DNA from: an uncultured Lachnospiraceae bacterium
Lineage (GTDB): Bacteria; Bacillota; Clostridia; Lachnospirales; Lachnospiraceae
DNA length: 28,500 nucleotides
NCBI GenBank assembly: GCA_902783095.1
Contig: CACZPX010000271.1
Coordinates: forward strand, 1-28,500
Direction: 5' to 3'
In this document: positions 1 through 6,857 of the stretch, in pieces
Layout: each line of letters opens with the position of its first letter
Numbering within the stretch: position 1 is the first letter of the stretch
Notes under the pieces: generated by a model
What the model was told of the DNA's origin: nothing
The model's input: only the letters and a program-made list of their open reading frames with translations
Databases searched by the model: none
Program-made: the position numbers and the translations under genes

Positions 1-356
1 GCCTGGATGCCGGAACGGAAGATCTCCGATACGTAGCAGCCCGAGTTGATGCACAGGGCGATGGCTACGGAGATGAACGGCGACGGGTTGAAAAACGGCA
101 GGATCTTCGGTACCAGGAAATAGCCGACGTACAGCTGCAGCAGCATGGGCGTGCCGCGGATCACGCCGACGATCGCCGTACCGATACCGCGCAGGACCAC
201 AAAGCGGGATTTACGGGCAAAGTACAGGAGCAGGCCGATGATCACGCCGAAGCCGACGGTGATCACGGCGAGCAGCAGCGTGTGGCTGACGCCGGTGAGG
301 AAAAACACATCCCCGTACTGTGTAATGATTTTCCAGATGTTCTTAAAGAATGTCAC
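1..356 (-). CDS. Polar amino-acid ABC transporter permease (partial, 3' end beyond window)
   Basis: Inner-membrane permease of the His/Glu/Gln/Arg ABC importer family. The visible 118 residues contain the family hallmark RGTPMLLQLY after a first hydrophobic segment (LLLAVITVGFGVIIGLLLY), and the start of the EAA loop, YVSEIFRSGIQA, just before the window edge. The start is a GTG at 354-356 with a GGAGGA ribosome binding site six bases upstream; no ATG in this frame fits. It lies downstream of the lipoprotein binding protein on the same strand, the usual order of a binding-protein/permease/ATPase operon, so an ATPase gene probably follows to the left of the window. Family assignment is secure; the substrate (a polar amino acid or cystine) cannot be told from the sequence. 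Confidence 0.93.
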   Translation of the reverse strand, partial: MTFFKNIWKIITQYGDVFFLTGVSHTLLLAVITVGFGVIIGLLLYFARKSRFVVLRGIGTAIVGVIRGTPMLLQLYVGYFLVPKILPFFNPSPFISVAIALCINSGCYVSEIFRSGIQ

Positions 357-396
357 GATTCGTCCTCCAAAGGGATATTACAAACGGGCTTTACAG

Positions 397-433
397 ACGC
401 TTTCCGGATCAGATGGCCGGATCCGGAAAGCGT
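397..433 (-). other. Intercistronic stem-loop between binding-protein and permease genes
   Basis: A perfect 14-base inverted repeat (397-410 and 420-433) with a 9-base loop, extended by three further pairs plus one G-U. On the minus strand it is followed by CTGTAAAGC, not a U-run, so it is unlikely to be a simple terminator. Its position, after the binding-protein stop and before the permease start, fits an mRNA-stabilising or attenuating hairpin that keeps binding protein in excess of the membrane subunits. That role is inferred from other ABC operons. Confidence 0.7.
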
Positions 434-474
434 TTGTCCTTAGATTCTTCAATCGGTCGTTGTGCAGCTCCAAA

Positions 475-1314
475 TCACTCTTTGGATTCGGTGCTGAGCA
501 GCTGCCCGTTCTCGTCGTAGGCAGCGTTTACGCCATCCAGAGCCTTGGCTTCTTCATACCAGCCCAGATACAGGTTCTCTGCCAGTGCCTTGGCAAGGAT
601 CTCGTTGACCTGCTTGGTCAGCTCGTCGTTGCCCTTCTGCATCAGGATGACGTTGCCCTCATTGGGATCGATCTCAAAGTTGAAGCCGCTCTTGGCCAGG
701 CCGCCGACCTTTGCGATGATGGACTCGCCGTTGGAGTTGGCAACTGCCAGGGCGTCGATGGCGTCGTTACGAAGCGCTTCTACAGCGGTGCCCAGATCGG
801 TGTACTGAACGATCTCCACGGAATCCGGAAGCTGGGACTCGCAGTAGCCAAGCTGCAGGGAAGCGACCTGAGCGCCGACCTTCAGGCCCGCAAAGTCTTC
901 CGGCTTGCTGAACTGGCCGCCTTTTTCCGCCTTCACGATGATGGTCTGGATGCTCTCTTCACCGTCGGTGTAGTAGAAATCGGACAGGTTGAAGTTCTCG
1001 GCACGGTCGGGCTTGTAGCCGAAACCGGAGATGGCCATGTCCACGGCGCCGCTCTGCACGGCCGCCTGGCAGGCGTCAAAGCTCATGGGCTGGATCTCCA
1101 GCTCTTTGCCCATCTGCTCGGCGATGTACTTCGCCAGGGTGATGTCAAAGCCTACGTACTGGTCCTGGCCGGACTTGCTGGTATCTACGAACTCCATCGG
1201 CGCAAAGTCGGGAGAGGTCGCGACCGTGAGCTTCTTGTCATCGCTGCCGGAGCAGGCCGTCATGCTCAGTGCCATTGCAACTGCTAAGATAAGTGCGAAA
1301 CATTTCTTCATCAT
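475..1314 (-). CDS. Amino-acid ABC transporter substrate-binding lipoprotein
   Basis: Family 3 extracellular solute-binding protein, about 279 residues, normal for the family. It begins with a lipoprotein signal peptide: MMKK, a hydrophobic stretch, and lipobox SMTAC with the lipidated cysteine at residue 21. Next comes a typical lobe-1 opening (LTVATSPDFAPMEF), the FDITLAKYIAEQMG helix, and the hinge region LKVGAQVASLQLGY. The chosen start has AGAGG seven bases upstream; an in-frame ATG at 1395 would place the promoter's -35 element inside the gene. A second ATG directly follows at 1311. It feeds the permease downstream. Substrate is probably a polar amino acid; the specificity is not readable. 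Confidence 0.95.
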   Translation of the reverse strand: MMKKCFALILAVAMALSMTACSGSDDKKLTVATSPDFAPMEFVDTSKSGQDQYVGFDITLAKYIAEQMGKELEIQPMSFDACQAAVQSGAVDMAISGFGYKPDRAENFNLSDFYYTDGEESIQTIIVKAEKGGQFSKPEDFAGLKVGAQVASLQLGYCESQLPDSVEIVQYTDLGTAVEALRNDAIDALAVANSNGESIIAKVGGLAKSGFNFEIDPNEGNVILMQKGNDELTKQVNEILAKALAENLYLGWYEEAKALDGVNAAYDENGQLLSTESKE

Positions 1315-1366
1315 TTTTTTACCTCTTGTTTTGTGTTGGTTTTTGTTTGGTGTTTTATGCTTGCAT

Positions 1367-1396
1367 AATATACAACCTGAAAAGCGGTCTGTCAAC
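1367..1396 (-). promoter_or_regulatory. Sigma-A promoter of the amino-acid ABC operon
   Basis: On the minus strand, a perfect -35 TTGACA (1396-1391) is followed by 18 bases and a -10 TATATT (1372-1367). The first transcribed base would fall near 1360, giving a leader of about 45 bases to the ATG at 1314. Surrounding DNA is AT-rich, unlike the coding regions. Confidence 0.8.
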
Positions 1397-1638
1397 CACT
1401 TTTTGAATATTTATTCATTTTACTTTATAACTATGCTTTCGATTCTTATGCAGGCCGCGCAATTCGCTTTAGGATGTTAAGCAAGCGGCAGAATGCGCGG
1501 ATCCTGACGGTTGGCGGAACGTAAAAGATCCGGTTTTCGGTCCGGGAGCGGGTGTTTAGAAGTGTATATTATGCAGTATATTTTGCATGTTATTCATTTT
1601 GAGCGGCAGCGCAGGCGCATGGCCTGAGCATAATATAA
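1397..1638. other. Intergenic stretch without a recognised gene
   Basis: Part of the 381-base gap between the binding-protein gene and the flavoprotein gene. I see no reading frame with a ribosome binding site, no tRNA fold and no clear operator. A short AT-rich patch around 1560-1600 (TATATTATGCAGTATATTTTG) is the only notable composition. Confidence 0.5.
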
Positions 1639-1662
1639 GAGCGGTGGAATGATCCGCCGCCC
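1639..1662 (-). terminator. Probable terminator of the thioredoxin-reductase-like gene
   Basis: An eight-base stem (1641-1648 with 1653-1660, one G-U pair) and ATGA loop lie about 35 bases past the stop of the flavoprotein gene. On the minus strand the stem is followed by TCTTATATTATG, a weak U-tract, so efficiency is uncertain. Confidence 0.5.
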
Positions 1663-1695
1663 TCTGTTATAAAATGAAACGCTGCGCAGGTCCGG

Positions 1696-2553
1696 TCACA
1701 GCTTTGCCAGATACTCGATCACGCTGTGCGCGGCCACGTTGCCCTCTCCCACCGCCTTGGTGTACTGATAGGGCCGGCCGGTGCAGTCGCCGGCCGCAAA
1801 TACGCCGGCGATATTGGTCGCCATGCCGCGGTCCACCTTAATGTGGGCGCCTTCCGTCTCCAGGCCGGGCAGCAGGGTCCCCAGGCTGATGGCGTCGCGC
1901 AGCGCGAACAGGCCGCTCACCGGCAGTTCCGTACCATCCGCCAGCTTTACGCCGGACAGGCGGCCGTTCTCGCTCGTCACGCCGGCAATGCGGGAGGTGA
2001 GTTTCTCCGTGTTGCCGCCAAAGTCCGGAGCGTTTTTATAGGGCATGTAATAATAGACCTTTTCGGCCAGGCCGGCCAGGAACTGAACCTCGTGCTCAAA
2101 GCGCGGGCTGCCGCAGATCACCGCGATGGTCTTGCCCCTGTAGAGCATGCCGTCGCAGGTGGCGCAGTAGCTTACGCCGCGCCCCACCAGGTCCGCCTCG
2201 CCGGGCAGCACGTTTCCGGGTGCCACGCCGGTGGCCAGAATCAGGGTCTTCGCTTCCGCAAAGTCCGCGCCGATGGCCAGCGCAAAGTGATCGCCCATCG
2301 GATAGATCGCGTTGACCATCCCCTCGGTTATGGCAAGGTCCATAGCGGCGATCTGTGCCTGGAAGGCGTCGTTTAAAACCTGACCGGAGGCGTTGATAAA
2401 GCCGGGATAGTTGGAGATCTGCTCCGCTTTGGTCACCTTGTCCGACAGATTTTTGCTGCCGATCCAGACGACGTTCTTGTTGTGTATCTTCAGGTTTAAG
2501 GCGGCGGACAGGCCGGCCGGGCCTGTGCCGATGATGGCGGTATCGTATAACAT
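1696..2553 (-). CDS. Thioredoxin-reductase-like FAD flavoprotein lacking the NADPH motifs
   Basis: A 285-residue flavoprotein of the low-molecular-weight thioredoxin reductase family. Visible are the FAD dinucleotide motif GTGPAG (residues 9-14), ATG motif LILATGV (105-110), the redox disulfide CATC (C130, C133) and the C-terminal FAD motif GVFAAGDCTG. The second nucleotide-binding site is degenerate: where NADPH enzymes have GGGDSA and HRR, this protein has CGSPRFE (148-153) and YYMPYKN. Known ferredoxin-dependent flavin thioredoxin reductases (FFTR) of clostridia and the deeply rooted (DTR) type lack the same motifs, so ferredoxin or an unknown donor is likely. ATG 2553 is preferred over TTG 2604 because the protein then begins at the conserved strand and has GGTGA upstream. 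A poor TACAAT at 2616-2611 may be its -10. No thioredoxin gene is adjacent. Confidence 0.9.
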   Translation of the reverse strand: MLYDTAIIGTGPAGLSAALNLKIHNKNVVWIGSKNLSDKVTKAEQISNYPGFINASGQVLNDAFQAQIAAMDLAITEGMVNAIYPMGDHFALAIGADFAEAKTLILATGVAPGNVLPGEADLVGRGVSYCATCDGMLYRGKTIAVICGSPRFEHEVQFLAGLAEKVYYYMPYKNAPDFGGNTEKLTSRIAGVTSENGRLSGVKLADGTELPVSGLFALRDAISLGTLLPGLETEGAHIKVDRGMATNIAGVFAAGDCTGRPYQYTKAVGEGNVAAHSVIEYLAKL

Positions 2554-2648
2554 AAGATTCACCGGGCTGCTGCGGGGGATGCCGCGGCAGACTTCCTTTC
2601 CCAATATTCTATTGTATCAAATATATCATAGCGGCAAGGAGAATGCAA

Positions 2649-2716
2649 GGGGAGAACTTCGCTCCACGAAGGCTCCCCTCACATCCTCAGAAAAGAGGCC
2701 GGGGATATGCAAGCAT
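2649..2716. repeat. Structured 68-base repeat, copy A
   Basis: Sixty-eight bases that recur 160 bases downstream with three mismatches. The unit has two potential hairpins: one from GGGGAG paired with CTCCCC enclosing CTTCG/CGAAG, the second built around GGATATGC-AA-GCATATCC, flanked by AAGAGGC and GCCTCTT a little further on. It is non-coding by frame and ribosome-binding-site criteria. Confidence 0.85.
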
Positions 2717-2808
2717 ATCCACCCTCTACGGGGAAGCCTCTTCATTCGAAAAACGGTCTGCTTTCGCCGGCCTCGCGGGCTTCGCCCGCTTCTGTTTTTC
2801 TCATGAAG
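2717..2808. other. Structured spacer between the two repeat copies
   Basis: Ninety-two bases with no credible gene. It contains GCGGGC-TTC-GCCCGC followed by TTCTGTTTTT, which would read as an intrinsic terminator on the plus strand, and an outer GAAAAAC/GTTTTTC pairing. No plus-strand gene ends here, so the hairpin is more likely part of the repeat structure. Confidence 0.55.
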
Positions 2809-2876
2809 GGGGAGCACTTCGCTCCGCGAAGGCTCCCCTCACATCCTCAGAAAAGAGACCGGGGATATGCAAGCAT
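2809..2876. repeat. Structured 68-base repeat, copy B
   Basis: Second copy of the 68-base unit. Its first hairpin is close to perfect (GGGGAGC with GCTCCCC, inner CTTCGC with GCGAAG). Its second half is recruited into the terminator-like hairpin that follows the cysteine desulfidase gene. Confidence 0.85.
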
Positions 2877-2892
2877 CTCCCTGGTCTCTTTT
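2851..2892 (-). terminator. Terminator-like hairpin after the cysteine desulfidase gene
   Basis: AAAAGAGACC (2851-2860) pairs perfectly with GGTCTCTTTT (2883-2892), with a partly paired interior. It starts 29 bases past the TGA at 2921. On the minus strand the 3' arm ends in TCTCTTTTCTG, giving a U-rich end within and just beyond the stem. Confidence 0.7.
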
Positions 2893-2920
2893 CTTCGTAT
2901 GCGGCTTCCCCTGTGGCGGA

Positions 2921-4195
2921 TCAGCACTCCTGGGTCATGATACTGATCACGGTCTCGTCCGTGGAGCGCATGCCTTCTCTGGCTACGCGGGATACCGCCT
3001 TGATGGTCTCTTCCACGCCTTCTACAACGATGCCGTCGCCGCCCACAAATTCGGAGCCGTGCATCTTCATCTGCATGCCCAGCAGGCCGCTTTCCACGGC
3101 GGAGGAGATCTTCGCGGCGCAGCTGGCCTTGGCGCCGTCGCAGATCATGCCGGAGTTGATGGCGATCGCGTTGATGACGGTCTGCGCGATGGTATCATAG
3201 TCGCCGCCGTACAGGTAGGTGATGCCTGCCCCGGCGCCGCAGCCGGCGCTGGTGGCGCCGCAATAGGCCGACAGGCGGCCGATACCGGTCTTAAGGTGTA
3301 TGGTGACCAGATTGGAAATGCAGAGCGCGCGCAGCAGCAGTTCGTGCGTCACGCCCAGTTCCTTTGCGTATACGATGACGGGCAGGGAGGCCGTAAGACC
3401 CTGGTTGCCGCTGCCGGAATTGATCACCACCGGCAGGTCGCAGCCGTTCATGCGGGCGTCGGAACCGGCCGCCGCGTAGGCTTTGGCGCGGTTCTGCACG
3501 GTGTTGCCGTAGGATGCCATCAGCACCTGGCCGATCCGTGCGCCGTATTTGCCCTTCATGCCCTCTTCGGCGATGGCCGTGTTCATGGCGATCTGGCGCT
3601 CCAGCACCTCGCGCACGTCGTCCAGGTCCACGGTATTGGCAAAGTCCACGATGTCCGCCACCGAAAGCAGCGAGCGGTCCGTGGCGTATTCCTTGCGCTC
3701 CTCCGCGTATTCCTTCTGGAAGGTCGCTGCACCGTCCTTCTTGATCAGGATCACGTTGGTGTGATGCCCGGCGATCTCCACCTGCGCGCTGTGCCCGTCC
3801 GCCTCTACCGTGATATCGATGTCAAACACGTAGGGCTTGGGGGAGCGGGAATAGGAGAAGTTGCCCTCCGACAGCAGGGCTTCGATGGCGGGCTTGTCCG
3901 CTTCGGAGAGCCCTGCCAGGATCTGCAGCTCCGCCTTGCAGTCTCCGGAGACGATGCCGGCCGCCGCTGCCGCGGAGATGCCGCGCATGCCGCCGGTGTT
4001 CGGTACAAACACGCTCTTTACGTTTTTGATGATGTTCGCGCTGGCCAGGATCGTCACCTTCTGCGGCCTCGTACCGAGAGCCTCCGCTGCCAGCGCGGCT
4101 GCGTAGGCGACCGCGATCGGTTCCGTGCAGCCCATGGCCGGGATCAGTTCCTCTTTTAAGATGGCGATAAATTCCTCATACTTGCGTCTGTCCAT
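2921..4195 (-). CDS. cyuA: L-cysteine desulfidase / UPF0597 family Fe-S enzyme (CyuA/YhaM-like)
   Basis: A cytosolic enzyme of the CyuA (YhaM, UPF0597) and CdsA family, related to the alpha chain of iron-sulfur serine dehydratases. Family members break L-cysteine to pyruvate, ammonia and sulfide, using an oxygen-labile [4Fe-4S] cluster. The 424 residues show the N-terminal MGCTEPIA motif (C23), the glycine-rich PNTGGMRG loop, NSGSGNQG, and the C-terminal cysteine motifs CGATSAGCGAGAG and ICDGAKASC that carry cluster ligands. The ATG at 4195 has GGAGGA seven bases upstream; an upstream in-frame ATG at 4255 overlaps the probable promoter. It stands alone between its own promoter and terminator. 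Serine or another amino acid remains possible as substrate. Confidence 0.9.
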   Translation of the reverse strand: MDRRKYEEFIAILKEELIPAMGCTEPIAVAYAAALAAEALGTRPQKVTILASANIIKNVKSVFVPNTGGMRGISAAAAAGIVSGDCKAELQILAGLSEADKPAIEALLSEGNFSYSRSPKPYVFDIDITVEADGHSAQVEIAGHHTNVILIKKDGAATFQKEYAEERKEYATDRSLLSVADIVDFANTVDLDDVREVLERQIAMNTAIAEEGMKGKYGARIGQVLMASYGNTVQNRAKAYAAAGSDARMNGCDLPVVINSGSGNQGLTASLPVIVYAKELGVTHELLLRALCISNLVTIHLKTGIGRLSAYCGATSAGCGAGAGITYLYGGDYDTIAQTVINAIAINSGMICDGAKASCAAKISSAVESGLLGMQMKMHGSEFVGGDGIVVEGVEETIKAVSRVAREGMRSTDETVISIMTQEC

Positions 4196-4245
4196 TGCGG
4201 ATCCTCCGATGATGATGGATTTTGTAAAACTTATTGCCTTCCGGT

Positions 4246-4275
4246 AGTATATCATATACAGGCCATGGCAGGAAA
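4246..4275 (-). promoter_or_regulatory. Possible promoter of the cysteine desulfidase gene
   Basis: A -10 TATACT (4251-4246) with an 18-base spacer to a weak -35 TTTCCT (4275-4270). An overlapping TATGAT offers an alternative -10. It gives a leader of about 45 bases to the GGAGGA site. Confidence 0.4.
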
Positions 4276-4335
4276 CAGTTTTTTACGCGTCTTTTGATGA
4301 GTTATTCTTTTTCGGGGCGGCCGCGGCCTGACCTG

Positions 4336-5163
4336 TCACTTCAGCTCGGTAAAATACAGGCGCACGCGGTCTTCCTCCTGCAGGGAAAGCGCCAGCCCCT
4401 CCAGATAGAGCCCCGCCTCCAGCATCTCGTCCAGAACCTGCGCGGAAAGCAGCGCATCCAGACCCAGCGCGGCCGACAGCCGCTTCATGTTGTCCGCCAG
4501 CCAGGCGGTCTTAAACCCCAGCGCTTTGGTGATGTAATACAGTTTTTCCTCCGCGGCGGTCCCGTCGTCGTTGACGCCGATAAACGCGGGCTTAAAACCG
4601 TTTTCACAGATGGCCGCATGGTCCCGCCGCACCGCATCCGGCACGGCTATGCCGCCAGGGATCCGTTCCGGCGCCGCGTGCAGGTAGTACTTAAACGCGC
4701 AGACGTCTTTGCCCGCGCATTCCGCGCCAAGCTGATACAGGGTGCAGCCTGCGTCCAGGCGGGCGTAAAGCCGCGTGCGCACGCCCTGCTCCAGCCCGGG
4801 CCCGGCGCCGGCCGCCGCAAAGAAGGCCTCGGCGACCGCCGTCTCCTGCGCGCGGTCCATGTGCTTGGGCAGCTTAAAGATCAGCCGCTGCGTAACGGCG
4901 CCGTCCCGCCTGCCGTCCGATACGTCGCAGAGCTGCACGCCGGGCAGGGCCGTAAACGGCGCAAACCGCGCAAACAGGTCCCGGTAGGGCGCCGAAAGCC
5001 GGTCGGCAAACGGCGTATCGCTGCCGTCCCTGCGGTAGATGCGGCTCTTTACCGTCTTCGCGGCGCGGTCTATGGTCAGCCCCACGTACTCCAGACTGCG
5101 ATCCCCCTGCCGTCCGTAAGCGGACAGCGGGGGGATCATGGTTTCGGATATGATCTTGTTCAT
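4336..5163 (-). CDS. Unknown protein; candidate ABBA-fold prenyltransferase-like
   Basis: I do not recognise this 275-residue soluble protein by overall similarity. It has no signal peptide or membrane segment. It contains five strand-like [K/R]-x-Y motifs at roughly regular spacing: R41-I-Y43, R131-L-Y133, K158-Y-Y160, K207-L-Y209 and R268-L-Y270. In ABBA-barrel aromatic prenyltransferases (DMATS and LynF/TruF types) such pairs line the barrel, the basic residue holding diphosphate and the tyrosine shielding the allyl cation. The length also fits. This is a motif-level inference only. Two adjacent ATG codons exist (5166, 5163); the AGGAG just before them is one base from the first and four from the second, so the second is preferred. 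It lies 7-10 bases after the lipoprotein gene, in the same operon. Confidence 0.8.
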   Translation of the reverse strand: MNKIISETMIPPLSAYGRQGDRSLEYVGLTIDRAAKTVKSRIYRRDGSDTPFADRLSAPYRDLFARFAPFTALPGVQLCDVSDGRRDGAVTQRLIFKLPKHMDRAQETAVAEAFFAAAGAGPGLEQGVRTRLYARLDAGCTLYQLGAECAGKDVCAFKYYLHAAPERIPGGIAVPDAVRRDHAAICENGFKPAFIGVNDDGTAAEEKLYYITKALGFKTAWLADNMKRLSAALGLDALLSAQVLDEMLEAGLYLEGLALSLQEEDRVRLYFTELK

Positions 5164-5173
5164 CATTCTCCTG

Positions 5174-6754
5174 TTATTCTTTTGTGGTCTCCTCTTCGGC
5201 AGACTCCGTTTCCTCGGTGCTCTCGCTCTCTTCGGAAGCGCCTTCCTCCGTGGTCTCCTCTTCGGTGCTCTCGCCGGACTCTTCCGCCGTGCTTTCGGTC
5301 TCCTCGCCTTCCGCCGTCGTCTCGCCTTCGGCCGTCGTCTCCTCCGGCGCCACGGTCGGATTGATCACGGCCATATTGTCGTCAAAGTAGACGTCGGACA
5401 TGATCACGTAGAACGTGCCCTCGTCCACGCCGCCGGTCGTAAACTTGATCACGTTGGCCTTGGACACGTCCAGGTCAAAGGCCGCCGGCTCGGACAGGCG
5501 GTTCATCTCGCGCGTCCAGACCACCACGCCGTCGATCTCCACAGAGAAGGTGCAGTTCTGGTTGGCGCTGCGGTCGTCGGTGGACAGCACGCCGTGCAGG
5601 TGGTTGTACTTGTAGCCCAGATAGTACTCGCCGTAGCCCAGGTGGTCGTCGCCCCAGCCGCCGTCCTGACTGGAGACCACGAACAGGTTGCCGGGCTCAT
5701 AGGTGTTGCCCAGCGAATCGGTGAGCGGGTCGCCCTCGGTGATCTCTTCAAAGCGGTCCTCGTTCTGGCGCTTCACCTCGGTCAGGTAGACGGGCTTCTC
5801 CTTGTTGATCTGCTCGATCAGATCGTCAAACTCCTTGGCTTCCACGATCTGCGTGGCGTTCTGCAGCATCTCCAGCGCCTTCAGGTACTTTCCGTCGGAG
5901 CGCAGCGCGCCCGCCTTCTCCACGATCATCGCGACGTAGGTATCGGAGTACTCCTTGATGACCTTGTCGGCCTCGGCGTCGTCGCCCCACTCCTCCTTAA
6001 ACTGCTTCATGGTGTTCAGCGCGGACTCATAGTCGTCCTGCTTCACAAATTCGGCAGCCTCGGCAACAGCCGCTTCACGCGCCTGCGCCTTCTTGTATTC
6101 CTCGTATTCCGCCGTAACGGTCTCGATCTGCTTGGTGATCTGCTCGTCGCCGGGGAAATCGTACAGCGCGCTGTTCAGTTCGGACAGGGCGCCCTCGTAA
6201 TTGCCGGCAGCCGTCTCTTCCTTGACCTTTGCAAACAGCTGGTCGATATAGGCCGCCTTCGCCTCCGCGGCCTTGGTCTGCGCCTCCTCGTAGTGCGGCG
6301 TATCCAGTTCCACAACCGCGCTGTAGTCCAGGTAGGCGGAACGGTAATCCTTGCTCTCAAAGGCCTTGCCGGCGCGCTCAAACGCTTCTTTGGATTCCCG
6401 AAGAGCGCGCAGATCGCCGGAGGCCATGCCGATGCTCTGGTCCAGTTCGGACAGATACAGGTTGCTGATGGCACTGATCTTCATCTGCGCGGTATCGTAG
6501 TCGATCGTCTCTTCCGCGTAACCCTTGACGATGGCGTCGATGTTCTCGCCCAGCTTCGCAACGAGTTCCTTGCGGTCATCCGCGTCGGGCGTCCACTTGC
6601 TGTAGACTTCGTAGGCCTCGTTGTACTTGCCCTCCATGATATAATCGGAGATCTTGTCCACCTTGCTGCAGCCCGTCAGGCCCACGGACGTAACGAGCAC
6701 GGTCGTAAGACCCATCAGTGCCTTGCCCTTCAATCTTCTGGTTTCCTTGTTCAT
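5174..6754 (-). CDS. TPR-rich lipoprotein with NPCBM-like domain and acidic tail
   Basis: A predicted surface lipoprotein of 526 residues. The signal peptide ends in lipobox GLTGC with the lipidated cysteine at residue 29. The body up to about residue 330 is a run of helical TPR-like hairpins (GKYNEAYEVYSKW, KDYRSAYLDYSAVVELD, GNYEGALSELNSALYDFP, DDYESALNTMKQF). Residues about 345-465 form a beta-rich domain (GGWGDDHLGYGEYYLGY, FSVEIDGVVVW, NVIKFTTGG) like the NPCBM/NEW2 carbohydrate-binding module. The last 60 residues are a low-complexity Glu/Thr/Ser tail. The start at 6754 has GGGAGGG nine bases upstream, better placed than the GTG at 6772. It is transcribed with the unknown gene that follows. 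Its function is not known; a scaffold or glycan-binding role is inferred. Confidence 0.88.
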   Translation of the reverse strand: MNKETRRLKGKALMGLTTVLVTSVGLTGCSKVDKISDYIMEGKYNEAYEVYSKWTPDADDRKELVAKLGENIDAIVKGYAEETIDYDTAQMKISAISNLYLSELDQSIGMASGDLRALRESKEAFERAGKAFESKDYRSAYLDYSAVVELDTPHYEEAQTKAAEAKAAYIDQLFAKVKEETAAGNYEGALSELNSALYDFPGDEQITKQIETVTAEYEEYKKAQAREAAVAEAAEFVKQDDYESALNTMKQFKEEWGDDAEADKVIKEYSDTYVAMIVEKAGALRSDGKYLKALEMLQNATQIVEAKEFDDLIEQINKEKPVYLTEVKRQNEDRFEEITEGDPLTDSLGNTYEPGNLFVVSSQDGGWGDDHLGYGEYYLGYKYNHLHGVLSTDDRSANQNCTFSVEIDGVVVWTREMNRLSEPAAFDLDVSKANVIKFTTGGVDEGTFYVIMSDVYFDDNMAVINPTVAPEETTAEGETTAEGEETESTAEESGESTEEETTEEGASEESESTEETESAEEETTKE

Positions 6755-6828
6755 GAGCGTTTTCCCTCCCACGCGTTTCCGTACGATTCCTTGAATGTTG
6801 TTGACGTTTTCGCTGTCAAACTTTACTT

Positions 6829-6857
6829 ATTATAATAATACACAATCCATCCTGCAA
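6829..6857 (-). promoter_or_regulatory. Promoter of the lipoprotein operon
   Basis: A -35 TTGCAG (6857-6852), a 17-base spacer and a perfect -10 TATAAT (6834-6829) on the minus strand. The -10 overlaps the stop codon of the long frame of the preceding surface-protein gene, which supports the view that the true end of that gene lies upstream. A TTGACA further down (about 6816) has no matching -10. Confidence 0.75.

Noticed and set aside
145..1287. Long plus-strand open frame opposite the ABC transporter genes
   Set aside because: Antisense to two secure genes, no ribosome binding site, no protein-like pattern; a by-product of high GC.
2761..2802. Plus-strand terminator at GCGGGC-TTC-GCCCGC with a T-run
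   Set aside because: No plus-strand gene ends upstream of it; it is more likely part of the duplicated structured element.
2867..4159. Long plus-strand open frame opposite the cysteine desulfidase gene
   Set aside because: His/Gly/Ala/Val-rich mirror of a real gene without a start signal.
5138..6835. Plus-strand open frame of 565 codons opposite the TPR lipoprotein
   Set aside because: Leu/Val/His-rich antisense translation; the minus-strand gene has promoter, signal peptide and lipobox.
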